This document shows positions 10,001 through 19,187 of a stretch of DNA of 64,000 nt, piece by piece (the stretch's first letter is position 1; each line of letters begins with the position of its first letter). The DNA is from Bacillus kwashiorkori (GTDB lineage Bacteria; Bacillota; Bacilli; Bacillales; Caldibacillaceae): assembly GCF_001375515.1 (NCBI RefSeq), contig NZ_CTDX01000015.1, forward strand, positions 248,001-312,000, given 5' to 3'. The position numbers and the translations under genes were made by a program. A model generated the notes under the pieces. That model was not told the DNA's origin. It did not search any database and worked only from the letters and a program-made list of their open reading frames with translations.

Positions 10001-10948
10001 ATGAAAGAACCAATTTTTTTAAAACCAATTTTTCAAGAACGAATTTGGGGGGGAACCGCTTTAAGAGAGCAGTTTCATTATGAAATCCCTTCTGATAAAA
10101 CAGGCGAATGCTGGGCAATCTCCGCTCATCCAAATGGACAAAGTGTTGTATTGAACGGGGAATTGGCAGGAAAGACATTAGGTGAAGTTTGGAAGACAAA
10201 TCAAGAACTTTTCGGTAATAATGAAAGCGATGTATTTCCACTGTTAACGAAAATATTAGATGCGAATGCAGACCTTTCTGTTCAAGTTCATCCGAATGAT
10301 GACTATGCGAGTAAAAACGAAAATGGCGAACTAGGAAAGACAGAATGTTGGTATATAATTGATTGTAAAGAAGATGCCGAGTTAGTTTTTGGTCATACCG
10401 CCCAAACGAAGATGGAATTAAGACAGCAAATTAAAGAAGGCAATTGGAACGAACTATTGCGTCGTGTTAAAATAAAACCTGGTGACTTTTTTTTCGTTCC
10501 GAGTGGGACCATTCACGCATTATGTGAAGGGACATTAGTTTTAGAAACGCAGCAAAGTTCCGATACAACATACAGAGTGTATGATTATGACCGGGTAGAC
10601 AGCAGTGGTAATAAAAGGGAATTACATATTGAAAAGTCCATTGACGTCACGGTCGTTCCCCATAAAGATCCGCAGTTAAATATTATAGTAGAACATCGTG
10701 AAAATGCAGAAATTACGACATATGTGGAATCTGACTATTTTTCCGTTTATAAATGGAATATAAATGGAGAAACTGTGTTTAACGATACGAAACGATTTCT
10801 TTTAGCAAGTGTAATCGAGGGAGAAGGAACATTTGTTGTTGATGGAAAAAGCTTTCCTTTGAATAAAGGGGATCATTTTATTGTTCCTGCCACTGTGGAG
10901 GAATACTCTATCAAAGGGGAATTAGAACTCATTGTTTCCCAGCCATAG
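10001..10948 (+). CDS. manA: Mannose-6-phosphate isomerase, class I
   Basis: ManA interconverts mannose-6-phosphate and fructose-6-phosphate, feeding mannose into glycolysis. It is a 315-residue, Bacillus-type short cupin enzyme. Zinc-ligand motifs are visible: QVHPNDDYA near residue 98, KTECWY near 114, and SGTIHAL near 171. GGAGGG lies six bases before the ATG. The following ROK kinase supplies the substrate, an arrangement like gmuE-gmuF in B. subtilis. With two GH38 enzymes and one GH125 nearby, its job is probably disposal of mannose released from imported glycans. Confidence 0.95.
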   Translation: MKEPIFLKPIFQERIWGGTALREQFHYEIPSDKTGECWAISAHPNGQSVVLNGELAGKTLGEVWKTNQELFGNNESDVFPLLTKILDANADLSVQVHPNDDYASKNENGELGKTECWYIIDCKEDAELVFGHTAQTKMELRQQIKEGNWNELLRRVKIKPGDFFFVPSGTIHALCEGTLVLETQQSSDTTYRVYDYDRVDSSGNKRELHIEKSIDVTVVPHKDPQLNIIVEHRENAEITTYVESDYFSVYKWNINGETVFNDTKRFLLASVIEGEGTFVVDGKSFPLNKGDHFIVPATVEEYSIKGELELIVSQP

Positions 10949-11081
10949 TAGGTTTGATAGATTTGGTATGTGGTAATCCATTTCAATAAGATTTTGGTTA
11001 TGAGGATCTTAATGAAAATTTTAGCTATTTTAGATGATTTTAGGAAAATATCATTGATTTTGAATAAAAGGAGTGAGGCTT

Positions 11082-11963
11082 GTGAAGTTTGGCTCAATCG
11101 AAGCTGGAGGAACGAAATTTGTTTGTGCTATCGGTGATGAAACGGGAAAAATTACTGAAAGTATTACAATGCCGACAAGAACACCAGCGGAAACAATTCC
11201 GGAAGTAATTGAGTTTTTTAAAAAAGAGAAAATTGATGCCCTTGGAATAGGCTCGTTTGGCCCTATTGATGTAAATCAAACTAGTCCAACATATGGGCGG
11301 ATTTTAAACACGCCTAAATTAGCATGGCAAAACTATCCATTTTTACAAGTGATTGAGGAAGAATTAAAAATACCTGTAGGCTTTACAACCGATGTTAATA
11401 CGGCTGCTCTTGCAGAGTCCACCTATGGTGCTGCAAAAGGATTGAATAGTTGTCTTTATATTACCATTGGAACGGGAATTGGCGCAGGCGCGATTGTGAA
11501 TGGCCAATTGCTACAAGGAATTTCCCATCCGGAAATGGGACATATTATCGTTCGTCGTCATCCAGAAGATCATTTTGACGGATTTTGCCCATTTCATCAT
11601 GATTGTTTAGAAGGATTAGCAGCAGGCCCAGCAATCGAAAAGCGGTGGGGGAAAAAGGGTTTCGAGTTAGCGGATGACAAAAAGGTTTGGGAAATGGAAG
11701 CATATTATATCGCCCAAGCACTTGTGCAATACATTACAATTATAATGCCAGAAAAAATCATTATTGGTGGCGGAGTTGCGAAACAAGCTCACCTTTTCCC
11801 GTTAATTCGCCAAAAAGTGAAAGAACTTTTAAATGGGTACTTTACACAACCACAGTTCAACGAGCAAATCGATGATTATATTGTTCCAGTTGGTCTAGAT
11901 GGTGATGCGGGAATTATTGGGGGATTTGTGTTAGCAGCAAGAACAATAGCAAAAAAAGATTAA
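11082..11963 (+). CDS. ROK-family fructokinase/mannokinase (GmuE/ScrK type)
   Basis: A cytoplasmic ROK sugar kinase of 293 residues. It has the N-terminal phosphate loop EAGGTKFVCAIG, the catalytic aspartate in FTTDVNTAALAE, and the ROK zinc-binding stretch with His/Cys residues (HPEDHFDGFCPFHHDCLEG). The subfamily is the fructokinase type that in Bacillus also phosphorylates mannose. GTG 11082 was chosen because AAGGAG at 11068-11073 is eight bases upstream. It follows manA by 133 bases. The expected path is mannose to mannose-6-phosphate, then to fructose-6-phosphate by ManA. Substrate is inferred from context. Confidence 0.88.
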   Translation: MKFGSIEAGGTKFVCAIGDETGKITESITMPTRTPAETIPEVIEFFKKEKIDALGIGSFGPIDVNQTSPTYGRILNTPKLAWQNYPFLQVIEEELKIPVGFTTDVNTAALAESTYGAAKGLNSCLYITIGTGIGAGAIVNGQLLQGISHPEMGHIIVRRHPEDHFDGFCPFHHDCLEGLAAGPAIEKRWGKKGFELADDKKVWEMEAYYIAQALVQYITIIMPEKIIIGGGVAKQAHLFPLIRQKVKELLNGYFTQPQFNEQIDDYIVPVGLDGDAGIIGGFVLAARTIAKKD

Positions 11964-11997
11964 AGTTAGTTTATAGTAGGAATTAAATGTGTAATAT

Positions 11998-12046
11998 AGG
12001 TCATTTGCTAATATCTCGAGCAGATTTAAGCGAATGACCTTTTTCT
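11998..12046 (+). terminator. Rho-independent terminator after the ROK kinase
   Basis: Arms AGGTCATTTGCT (11998-12009) and AGCGAATGACCT (12029-12040) give a 12-pair stem with one G-U pair, followed by TTTTTCTT. Confidence 0.85.
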
Positions 12047-12109
12047 TCGTACAATATGGTTTGCCAGTTTCTCTCTTGAGAGTGAGGTTGATAACCAGAA
12101 ATGAGTCCT

Positions 12110-12925
12110 TTAATTAAGTACTATATGAGCAACGACAGGATAATGATCCGATGGGTAAACATCACCAATTTTTCTTTGTAAAATTTGTGCTCTAACTATT
12201 TTCCATTTCGATGAAGTGAAAATATAATCGATTGGTTCTCCGTCTATTCCACCGTTAAATTCATGAAATGATTTTCGTTTATGTTCCTCATTTGTTAAGA
12301 AATGATAAGCATTTTGTAACCCCAAAACTTTCTCACAATATTGGACGGGATCACTACTTGGATAACAATTAAAATCCCCCGTCAATACGTTAGGTAATAG
12401 ATTTTGCTTATTCAATTCCTGCATGATATTCCCTATTACTTGGATACCATTTTTGCGAGCAAGTTCACTTTCATGATCCAGATGGGTATTAAAGAATCGA
12501 AACTTAGTATCATGATTGTCTTTATGTACGAATTCCCCCCATGTACAAATGCGGTGGCAAGCAGAATTCCAGGAAATACTTTCTTTTATATACGGAGTCT
12601 CAGAAAGCCAAAAAGTATTAGATATCTTTAAGTGTAATAAATTAGTGTTATAAAAAATTGCATTTGTTTCGTCCCCTGCAAGACGTTCTTCCCCAATCCA
12701 TTTATAGGAAGGAATTTTTGCGGCTAGCTCGTGAATCATTTCTAAACGAATTTCTTGCATCCCTATAATGAAGGGCTTCTCTTCTGAAATTAATTTAGCA
12801 ACTTGATCCACACGATTAGGCCAAGCGTTCGTTTTATCCTCTTGAAAATAGGCTCTAACATTAAAGGTCATCACTTTAAGATGCAATTTGTTCATCCTTT
12901 CCAATAAGATGGTGTTATCCAACAA
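12110..12925 (-). CDS. Endonuclease/exonuclease/phosphatase (EEP) family hydrolase
   Basis: A metal-dependent hydrolase of the EEP fold, the DNase I/sphingomyelinase/inositol phosphatase superfamily. The ordered active-site motifs are present: FNVRA, GMQEI, FNTHLDHES, TGDFNCYP, IDYIF and a terminal PSDHYPVV. No signal peptide or membrane segment is evident, so it is probably cytoplasmic. It is 80 bases downstream of the 1025-residue glycosidase on the same strand and likely shares its transcript. The substrate is unknown; similar proteins accompany sugar operons. The start is uncertain: TTG 12925 has an AAAGGA site, while ATG 12895 is better conserved but has AAAGG directly against it. Confidence 0.75.
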   Translation of the reverse strand: MLDNTILLERMNKLHLKVMTFNVRAYFQEDKTNAWPNRVDQVAKLISEEKPFIIGMQEIRLEMIHELAAKIPSYKWIGEERLAGDETNAIFYNTNLLHLKISNTFWLSETPYIKESISWNSACHRICTWGEFVHKDNHDTKFRFFNTHLDHESELARKNGIQVIGNIMQELNKQNLLPNVLTGDFNCYPSSDPVQYCEKVLGLQNAYHFLTNEEHKRKSFHEFNGGIDGEPIDYIFTSSKWKIVRAQILQRKIGDVYPSDHYPVVAHIVLN

Positions 12926-13005
12926 GCTGCCCTTTTCCTTTGTTACAAGAAAAGAACGAAGGATAACACCATGTAGTAATTATTTGATTTTAAAAGAATC
13001 TAGTC

Positions 13006-16000
13006 TCACTCAACTTCTACTGTAACTTCATCTGGTCTATAGACACCAGTTATTTTCCCGTTTTTGTCTGTAAAAAAGAGAACTGAACGTTCTTTTTCCA
13101 ATGTAAATGTATAAGTTTTCCTAGTAACTGGATTTGTTACTTTCACATCGAGATCTTGTCCGTATTCTGACACAAAGACAAATAAGTCCCCGTTTGCAAA
13201 TGTAAGCTTGCGACCATATATACCAGGTACATTTCCAGATTGCCAATGTAATTCATCTGAAATACGAGCCTGTTCTAACGCATAACGATAGAGAGCAATT
13301 ATTGGTTCATTTCTTTCATTTAATTCCACAGGAAGGGAACTCCAGAGCAATCTCCCTTTGCCAAGACGGTATTCATGCAAACTAGAGGCACAAGAATCCA
13401 CTGGGAATTCTTTCATTGCATCTGCGACTCTTTCACCACCAAACGATACTGGATAACAACCGTCACCAACTGTAAGCATTTCTTCGCGGAGAACATTTTC
13501 TATTTTCGTTTCACCGATAAAATGTGCTACTCTATCCGTTTTACCCCAAAATTCATCTAAACTAATTGGTCCCGTAAATAATAAAGTTGCCCCATTTTCT
13601 TCTACAAAATGCATTAGCTCATCTAACGCTGTTTTTGTAAAATTGTGCGCACTTGGTACGATAATTAACTTCGGTTGATTCGTTTTTAAAGAGGTTAGTT
13701 GATATTCGCCAACCGCTCTAAAAGGTACATTCATCTCGTATGCAAGTACACGGGTAAGTTTGGTTGTCGCATCAAACGCCATTTTTCGGTTGGAAAAATC
13801 ATTTGAATATGGGAATACGACAACGACTTCTTCCAGTTCACGGCCTGTAAATAATTTTCGCGTTTTTTTGATAAATTCCCCGAAATTGTAAGAAACATCT
13901 GTTTCTGGTTTCTCTGTCCCGTCCGCACGCAATGCACCAATACTTGATTCGTTCGCATTATCCATAAAGTAATTCGTATTCCATAACCAATGAACCGCAC
14001 CGGCACCACCAGTAGAAAACGCATAAGCATATTTTCTCTCTAAAATGTTGCGCAGTTCTTCTTCACTTCTTCTAGCGATATTATTTGGGTTTTCTACGTA
14101 CATAATCCCTGTTTCTTGAATGAGATTCGGCTTATTTGGCGTTTTTGTAAAAATACCATCCCATACTAATTGATCCAGCAACCACCATGAATGGTTTGTT
14201 GTATAATCCACCGCTTCTTCATAGAAAAATGGGGTAGGGCGCTGATCGCCAAGTGCCTCATCTTGACCAACAGTTACTAATTGATTTGGGGCAATTTGTT
14301 TAATTGTATCTGTTAATTCTCTTGCCCACTGATTGAACATATCAATTGTAAATAATGTGTAGTCAAGCCATTGCAATCCTTTTTTACCTGAACGCATATC
14401 GCGAATGCTAAAATTAATGTCCTCTTGTTCTGGTGGTTCAATACGATTAAAATCAAGAATCTCATGTTCAGTCATATTCCACTTTTCTTGCAGTTCGCGG
14501 ATAGAGGAGTATTTATTTTTCAACCATTTTTGGAATGCCTTTCTTTCAAATGAATCATGTAAAGAACGTGGTCCGCTAAAAGTACGTTCCGGGTCAAAGA
14601 GGGAAGGTTCATTAATTAAATCCCAATTAATATTAGACGTCTCTTTATGTCTTGAAACAACAGAAGCGATAAATCTTTTTTGTGCTTCGATACTGCGCGG
14701 ATCCAAATAAGGATTTTCTCCATCCCATAACTCTGGAGTAAAGGAGAAAAAATTAAAGGTAACTTCAAGATGATGTTTTTTCGCACATAAAATAAATGCG
14801 TCAATCGCCCGTAAAATATTTTCCTCTACATGACCATCAGCAAACATCATATTGCGCCATGCTGTCCAAATGCCGGTACGTAAATAATTAATCCCAGCTT
14901 TTTTCATTTGTTCCATATCTTTATCCCAAATAGCTGGATTCGGTAAAAATAGAAAATATCTAGAGACATCGGAAGTCATATAGGTCATTCCAACGATTGG
15001 CAAAGGCTGTCCGTCTTTTTGAAAATAATCTCGATCACACGTCATCGGCTCTCCCGATTGGAGTAATTCTTTATCTAATCCCCAGAATCCTTGATGTAGC
15101 ACTCTCGTTTCATTGCAATCTGAAGTTGCTTTACAAGTAACTTGATAAAAACCAGGCGTAATATCAATTGGCACTACAAATGAGTGAATGTTAAGTTGGT
15201 TATTTGCTAATACATTCATCGACTTAGAAAAAATTAGTTTCTCATTCTTCATAATAGTAAAGTGTAAATCCCAATGAGAAACTTGTTCGTTAGTGGATTG
15301 AAGTTGAAAACTAATTCGAGCTCGTTCGCCTTCTTCAAATGTGGCGTAATTAGTTTTTAATGTCATATCTGTTACACCGTTACTAACAAAGTTACTAAAC
15401 TCAATCAATGCACTAAGTCCCTTATTTGTCCAAAAATGAGCGTCTACTAATTGATTAATAAATAACCAGCGACCACCTTTGAACTTCCCGTTTGCGTTTT
15501 CGATTAATACAGCTGGTGCTGCAACTTCCCGTCCTGATTTTGCTACTCCTTTTAGTAACGGATAAATTTTCGCATCCATTGGTCCTACAGATCCCATTTC
15601 AGCGGGAATGGTGCTTTTCTTTGTAACATGTAAAATAAAGTTACAAGTATCTTGAATCGTAAATAAGTCTTCCTTGTTTGAAAAAACTGGAATATCCTCA
15701 TTGTGTTGATAATATTGGATAGGGGCAGATTTCACTGGGAGGGCTTCATGAATATTTAATTGCATATGGTAAGCAGTTTGCTCCCGTTCATTTAACCATT
15801 TGCCATTTTCCAAATAACAGGGAATGCGAAAGGGTATTCCACCAACGTGAACAAGCCCCTTTCCTTGTGATAAAAATTGATAAATCGAGTCCCAAGCAGC
15901 TTTTGGAAAATAACTTCCATGTAAATTGACTAAACAGTTGATACTATCATCTTCGAGAACACTTGCTAATTCGTTAGCGTTTACAATTTTGGCGGAAGAA

Positions 16001-16083
16001 AAAAGCCTATCTATAAAAATGGTATTTGGCTGTTCATTATCCATTGGAAATTGTGGATCATAAAAAACAACAATCGATTGCAT
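13006..16083 (-). CDS. Large clan GH-A glycoside hydrolase with GH42-like architecture (specificity unknown; beta-mannosidase candidate)
   Basis: A 1025-residue protein with a central TIM barrel (about residues 355-770). The clan GH-A signature is clear: acid/base Glu492 in WDLINEP and a likely nucleophile Glu657 in NLIQETG. A Rossmann-like segment (about 780-900; PKLIIVPSAHNF) resembles the trimerization domain of GH42 beta-galactosidases, and a similar segment occurs near residues 40-90. No signal peptide is seen. AGGAGG lies eight bases before ATG 16083. It is divergent from the GH38-GH125 operon. Because N-glycan breakdown needs a beta-mannosidase and no other one is visible here, that role is possible, but a beta-galactosidase or other activity cannot be excluded. 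Confidence 0.7.
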   Translation of the reverse strand: MQSIVVFYDPQFPMDNEQPNTIFIDRLFSSAKIVNANELASVLEDDSINCLVNLHGSYFPKAAWDSIYQFLSQGKGLVHVGGIPFRIPCYLENGKWLNEREQTAYHMQLNIHEALPVKSAPIQYYQHNEDIPVFSNKEDLFTIQDTCNFILHVTKKSTIPAEMGSVGPMDAKIYPLLKGVAKSGREVAAPAVLIENANGKFKGGRWLFINQLVDAHFWTNKGLSALIEFSNFVSNGVTDMTLKTNYATFEEGERARISFQLQSTNEQVSHWDLHFTIMKNEKLIFSKSMNVLANNQLNIHSFVVPIDITPGFYQVTCKATSDCNETRVLHQGFWGLDKELLQSGEPMTCDRDYFQKDGQPLPIVGMTYMTSDVSRYFLFLPNPAIWDKDMEQMKKAGINYLRTGIWTAWRNMMFADGHVEENILRAIDAFILCAKKHHLEVTFNFFSFTPELWDGENPYLDPRSIEAQKRFIASVVSRHKETSNINWDLINEPSLFDPERTFSGPRSLHDSFERKAFQKWLKNKYSSIRELQEKWNMTEHEILDFNRIEPPEQEDINFSIRDMRSGKKGLQWLDYTLFTIDMFNQWARELTDTIKQIAPNQLVTVGQDEALGDQRPTPFFYEEAVDYTTNHSWWLLDQLVWDGIFTKTPNKPNLIQETGIMYVENPNNIARRSEEELRNILERKYAYAFSTGGAGAVHWLWNTNYFMDNANESSIGALRADGTEKPETDVSYNFGEFIKKTRKLFTGRELEEVVVVFPYSNDFSNRKMAFDATTKLTRVLAYEMNVPFRAVGEYQLTSLKTNQPKLIIVPSAHNFTKTALDELMHFVEENGATLLFTGPISLDEFWGKTDRVAHFIGETKIENVLREEMLTVGDGCYPVSFGGERVADAMKEFPVDSCASSLHEYRLGKGRLLWSSLPVELNERNEPIIALYRYALEQARISDELHWQSGNVPGIYGRKLTFANGDLFVFVSEYGQDLDVKVTNPVTRKTYTFTLEKERSVLFFTDKNGKITGVYRPDEVTVEVE

Positions 16084-16218
16084 CGTATTAACCTCCTAAA
16101 AAAACTTGAAAAATACTTTTCCACCATAAATGTAAAGGTTATCACAAGGAATATCAATGGAAAAATTAAATGGTTAGTTGAATAATTATAGGAATATAGT
16201 AAAACACCTTTATTTATA

Positions 16219-16247
16219 TTGACAAACACCGCTTACATTTTTAAGAT
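16219..16247 (+). promoter_or_regulatory. Sigma-A promoter for the GH38-GH125 operon
   Basis: TTGACA (16219-16224), a 17-base spacer and TAAGAT (16242-16247). The -35 is perfect and the spacing ideal. The expected start point is about 16254, upstream of the operator-like site. Confidence 0.7.
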
Positions 16248-16287
16248 GAACTAAGTAATTAAATGCACAAACTACTATTTTAGAAAA

Positions 16288-16301
16288 TGGTAGCGCTAAC
16301 T
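16288..16301. promoter_or_regulatory. cre-like or LacI-type operator
   Basis: TGGTAGCGCTAACT has a TAGCGCTA palindromic core and matches the CcpA cre consensus at most positions. It lies about 35 bases after the predicted start point, a usual place for repression. A related site (TGGAAACGTTAACT) precedes the GH2 gene. Confidence 0.5.
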
Positions 16302-16440
16302 TTTTTAGGGGTAACACAATCGTTGTTTGATGCATTCCGTTTAGTGGAAATGTGCAAGATAGGTGTGGCAATGAATTAGTTTATACGTAATGGAAAATTT
16401 AAAAATAAATGCCAACTTAGAAAAGTAGGAGGTTTTTCTA

Positions 16441-19164
16441 ATGACTGAAAAGAAAACAATTCATATCATTTCACATACCCATTGGGACCGTGAATGGTAT
16501 TTGCCTTATGAGAAACATCATGTACTTTTAGTGAAATTAATGGATAGATTGATAGACACATTAGATAATGATCCAGAGTTTAAAAGTTATCACTTAGATG
16601 GACAAACAATTATTTTAGAAGATTACTTACAAGTACGTCCAGAGATGAGAGAAAAAGTAAAAAAATATGTCGAACAAGGTCGCATTTATATTGGCCCTTG
16701 GTATATTTTACAAGATGAATTTTTGACAAGTAGTGAGGCTAATATCCGCAATCTTCAATACGGATTAAAAGATGCAAAAGAGTGGGGTGGCGTCTCGAAA
16801 ATTGGTTACTTCCCAGATTCATTCGGAAATATGGGACAAGCACCACAAATTTTAAAGCAAGCTGGTATTCAAGCAGCAGCGTTTGGCCGCGGTGTAAAAC
16901 CAACAGGATTCAACAATGAAGTAAGTGATTCTGATATTTATGAGTCCCCATATTCCGAAATGCTATGGCAATCACCAGATGGAAGCTCCATTTTAGGGAT
17001 ATTATTTGCCAATTGGTATTGTAACGGGATTGAAATTCCAGTAGATGAGAGAGAGGCAAAAACGTATTGGGGGCAAAAAATCCCCTCACTAGAAAAATAC
17101 GCCTCAACAAACCATTACTTGATGATGAATGGCTGTGATCACCAACCAATCCAAGTTGATTTGTCGAAAGCAATTGAACAAGCGAAAAAACTATATCCTG
17201 AACTAGATTTCGTTCATTCCAACTTTAACGATTACGTTCAGACGATTATGGCTGAACTACCAAAAGGTTTAAAAACGATTGACGGGGAACTGCGCAGTCA
17301 AAAAACAGATGGGTGGGGAACACTTGTTAACACAGCTTCGGCGCGAATATATCTTAAACAAATGAACCAACTAGGCCAAGTGTTACTGGAAAAAGTAGCA
17401 GAGCCGCTAGCAACATTTGCCTATATGACTGGAGAACAGTACCCACATCATTTATTTACGTATGCTTGGAAGACATTAATGCAAAACCACCCTCATGATA
17501 GTATTTGCGGATGTAGTGTAGATGAAGTTCACCGTGAAATGGTAACCCGCTTTGAAAAGAGCAAACATGTAGCCGAAATGATTATCGATGAAAGTTTAAA
17601 AATGATTGCTGGAAAAATAGATACTTCCACTTTTGAAAAATTTGGGAAAGATCAAGTTCCATTTACTGTAATAAATACAACAGGTTGGGAAAGAACGGGT
17701 GTCGTTACTGTAACGGTGGATGTGAAACGGGAGTACTATTCAGAAGGGGTGAATAAAGAAGCATTAAAAGCAATTCCACTTGATGACAGAGCTCTAGTAG
17801 ACAGCCAAGGAAATATGCTTGATTATACGTTAGAAGATCTTGGACTTGCCTTTGATTATGACTTACCAGAAGACCGCTTCCGTCAAGCCTATATGGCAAG
17901 ACGTGTTCGAATCACTTTCGAGGCAGAAAAAGTACCGGCATTCGGATTTAGAACTTTTGCATTTGTTTCTTCTCCTAAACTGAATGTTGTTCATCCGAAA
18001 ATAATTGTTAATGATCATGAGATGGAAAATGACTTTGTATCGGTAAAAATTGCTGATAACGGTTCCTTAACTGTTGTCGATAAAACGACTGGAAAAACTT
18101 TTAATGATTTATTAATTTTTGAAGATACTGGTGATATCGGCAACGAATATATGTACAAACAACCAGATGATGAAACAACATTAACAACGGAAAATCTAAA
18201 AGCAAAAGTTGCTATTGTGGAAAATACTTCATTTAAAGCAACTTTCGAAATAACCCATGAATGGGAATTACCAAAAGGTGCTGATTCCTTATTAGAACAA
18301 GAACAAAAAGAAGTGACCGTTTATCATACGCGCAAAGCGCAACGGGTAAAGGAAACAGTTCCATTTGTAATAAAAACATTGGTTAGTTTGGAGAAGAATA
18401 GTAAAGGGATTTCTGTAAAAACAACTTTTAATAACCAAGCGAAAGATCATCGTTTAAGAGCTCTTTTCCCAACAGACATTAAAACAAATGTTCATTATGC
18501 CGATTCTATTTTTGAAATTGCGAAGCGAAACAATGTGCCAGCGAAAGAGTGGGAAAACCCAAGTAACTGTCAACATCAGCAAACATTCGTTCATGTTAGT
18601 GATAATCATGTTGGCTTAACGATTGCAAACTTCGGTTTAAATGAATATGAAATTTTACGAGATGGTCGCAACACCATTGCTTTAACGTTATTGCGAGCAG
18701 TTGGTGAACTTGGAGATTGGGGCTATTTCCCAACACCAGAAGCCCAATGCTTAGGTGAGCATACAGTTGAGTTCCGGATTTACCCAAGTAACGGTAATGG
18801 TATTACATCTGGAGCATACAAAGATGCCTATCAATTCCAAGTACCATGGATGACAAAACAAGTGGCTTTACAAAGCGGTCAGCTGTCCGAAAACGAACCT
18901 TTCATTAACTGGGAGAGCGACAAACTTGCTTTCACCTCCTTAAAGGTTGCTGAAACAAGTGGGGATATTATGATGCGCCTATTTAATATGACGAATGAAG
19001 AAGCGCTATTAGTTGTTCAATCTCCTTTCGACAACCAATTTTATAAAAGTAATGTGGTCGAAGAAAAGGTAACAAACTTATCAACAAATGAATCAGCGAT
19101 TGTCGAAGTTCCGGTTCAAAAACATGAAATCATTACTATTGGAATGGAAAAGACAGAGAAATAA
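16441..19164 (+). CDS. GH38 alpha-mannosidase (MngB-like subgroup)
   Basis: A 907-residue retaining alpha-mannosidase. The zinc site SHTHWDREW is at residues 11-19, and the nucleophile is probably Asp126 in YFPDSFGN; QNHPHDSICGCS is another conserved active-site stretch. The C-terminal half is the usual beta-rich region. There is no signal peptide, so it should act in the cytoplasm on imported mannosides. An AGGAGG site precedes the ATG. It forms a two-gene operon with GH125 behind a good promoter. The subgroup includes mannosylglycerate hydrolases and streptococcal alpha-1,3-mannosidases acting on N-glycans; the GH125 partner makes the latter more likely. Confidence 0.92.
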   Translation: MTEKKTIHIISHTHWDREWYLPYEKHHVLLVKLMDRLIDTLDNDPEFKSYHLDGQTIILEDYLQVRPEMREKVKKYVEQGRIYIGPWYILQDEFLTSSEANIRNLQYGLKDAKEWGGVSKIGYFPDSFGNMGQAPQILKQAGIQAAAFGRGVKPTGFNNEVSDSDIYESPYSEMLWQSPDGSSILGILFANWYCNGIEIPVDEREAKTYWGQKIPSLEKYASTNHYLMMNGCDHQPIQVDLSKAIEQAKKLYPELDFVHSNFNDYVQTIMAELPKGLKTIDGELRSQKTDGWGTLVNTASARIYLKQMNQLGQVLLEKVAEPLATFAYMTGEQYPHHLFTYAWKTLMQNHPHDSICGCSVDEVHREMVTRFEKSKHVAEMIIDESLKMIAGKIDTSTFEKFGKDQVPFTVINTTGWERTGVVTVTVDVKREYYSEGVNKEALKAIPLDDRALVDSQGNMLDYTLEDLGLAFDYDLPEDRFRQAYMARRVRITFEAEKVPAFGFRTFAFVSSPKLNVVHPKIIVNDHEMENDFVSVKIADNGSLTVVDKTTGKTFNDLLIFEDTGDIGNEYMYKQPDDETTLTTENLKAKVAIVENTSFKATFEITHEWELPKGADSLLEQEQKEVTVYHTRKAQRVKETVPFVIKTLVSLEKNSKGISVKTTFNNQAKDHRLRALFPTDIKTNVHYADSIFEIAKRNNVPAKEWENPSNCQHQQTFVHVSDNHVGLTIANFGLNEYEILRDGRNTIALTLLRAVGELGDWGYFPTPEAQCLGEHTVEFRIYPSNGNGITSGAYKDAYQFQVPWMTKQVALQSGQLSENEPFINWESDKLAFTSLKVAETSGDIMMRLFNMTNEEALLVVQSPFDNQFYKSNVVEEKVTNLSTNESAIVEVPVQKHEIITIGMEKTEK

Positions 19165-19187
19165 TGATGAAAAAGGAGTGCTGTAAC

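Larger units (their letters stand above)
16084..16440. other. Divergent control region between the GH-A gene and the GH38-GH125 operon
   Basis: A 357-base gap holding the plus-strand promoter and operator-like palindrome listed separately, plus an AGGAGG site on each strand for its flanking gene. No small gene was found. Confidence 0.6.

Noticed and set aside
13006-16083. Firm GH42 beta-galactosidase call for the 1025-residue protein
   Set aside because: The domain layout is similar, but the sequence around the two catalytic glutamates does not clearly match GH42, so only clan GH-A is claimed.
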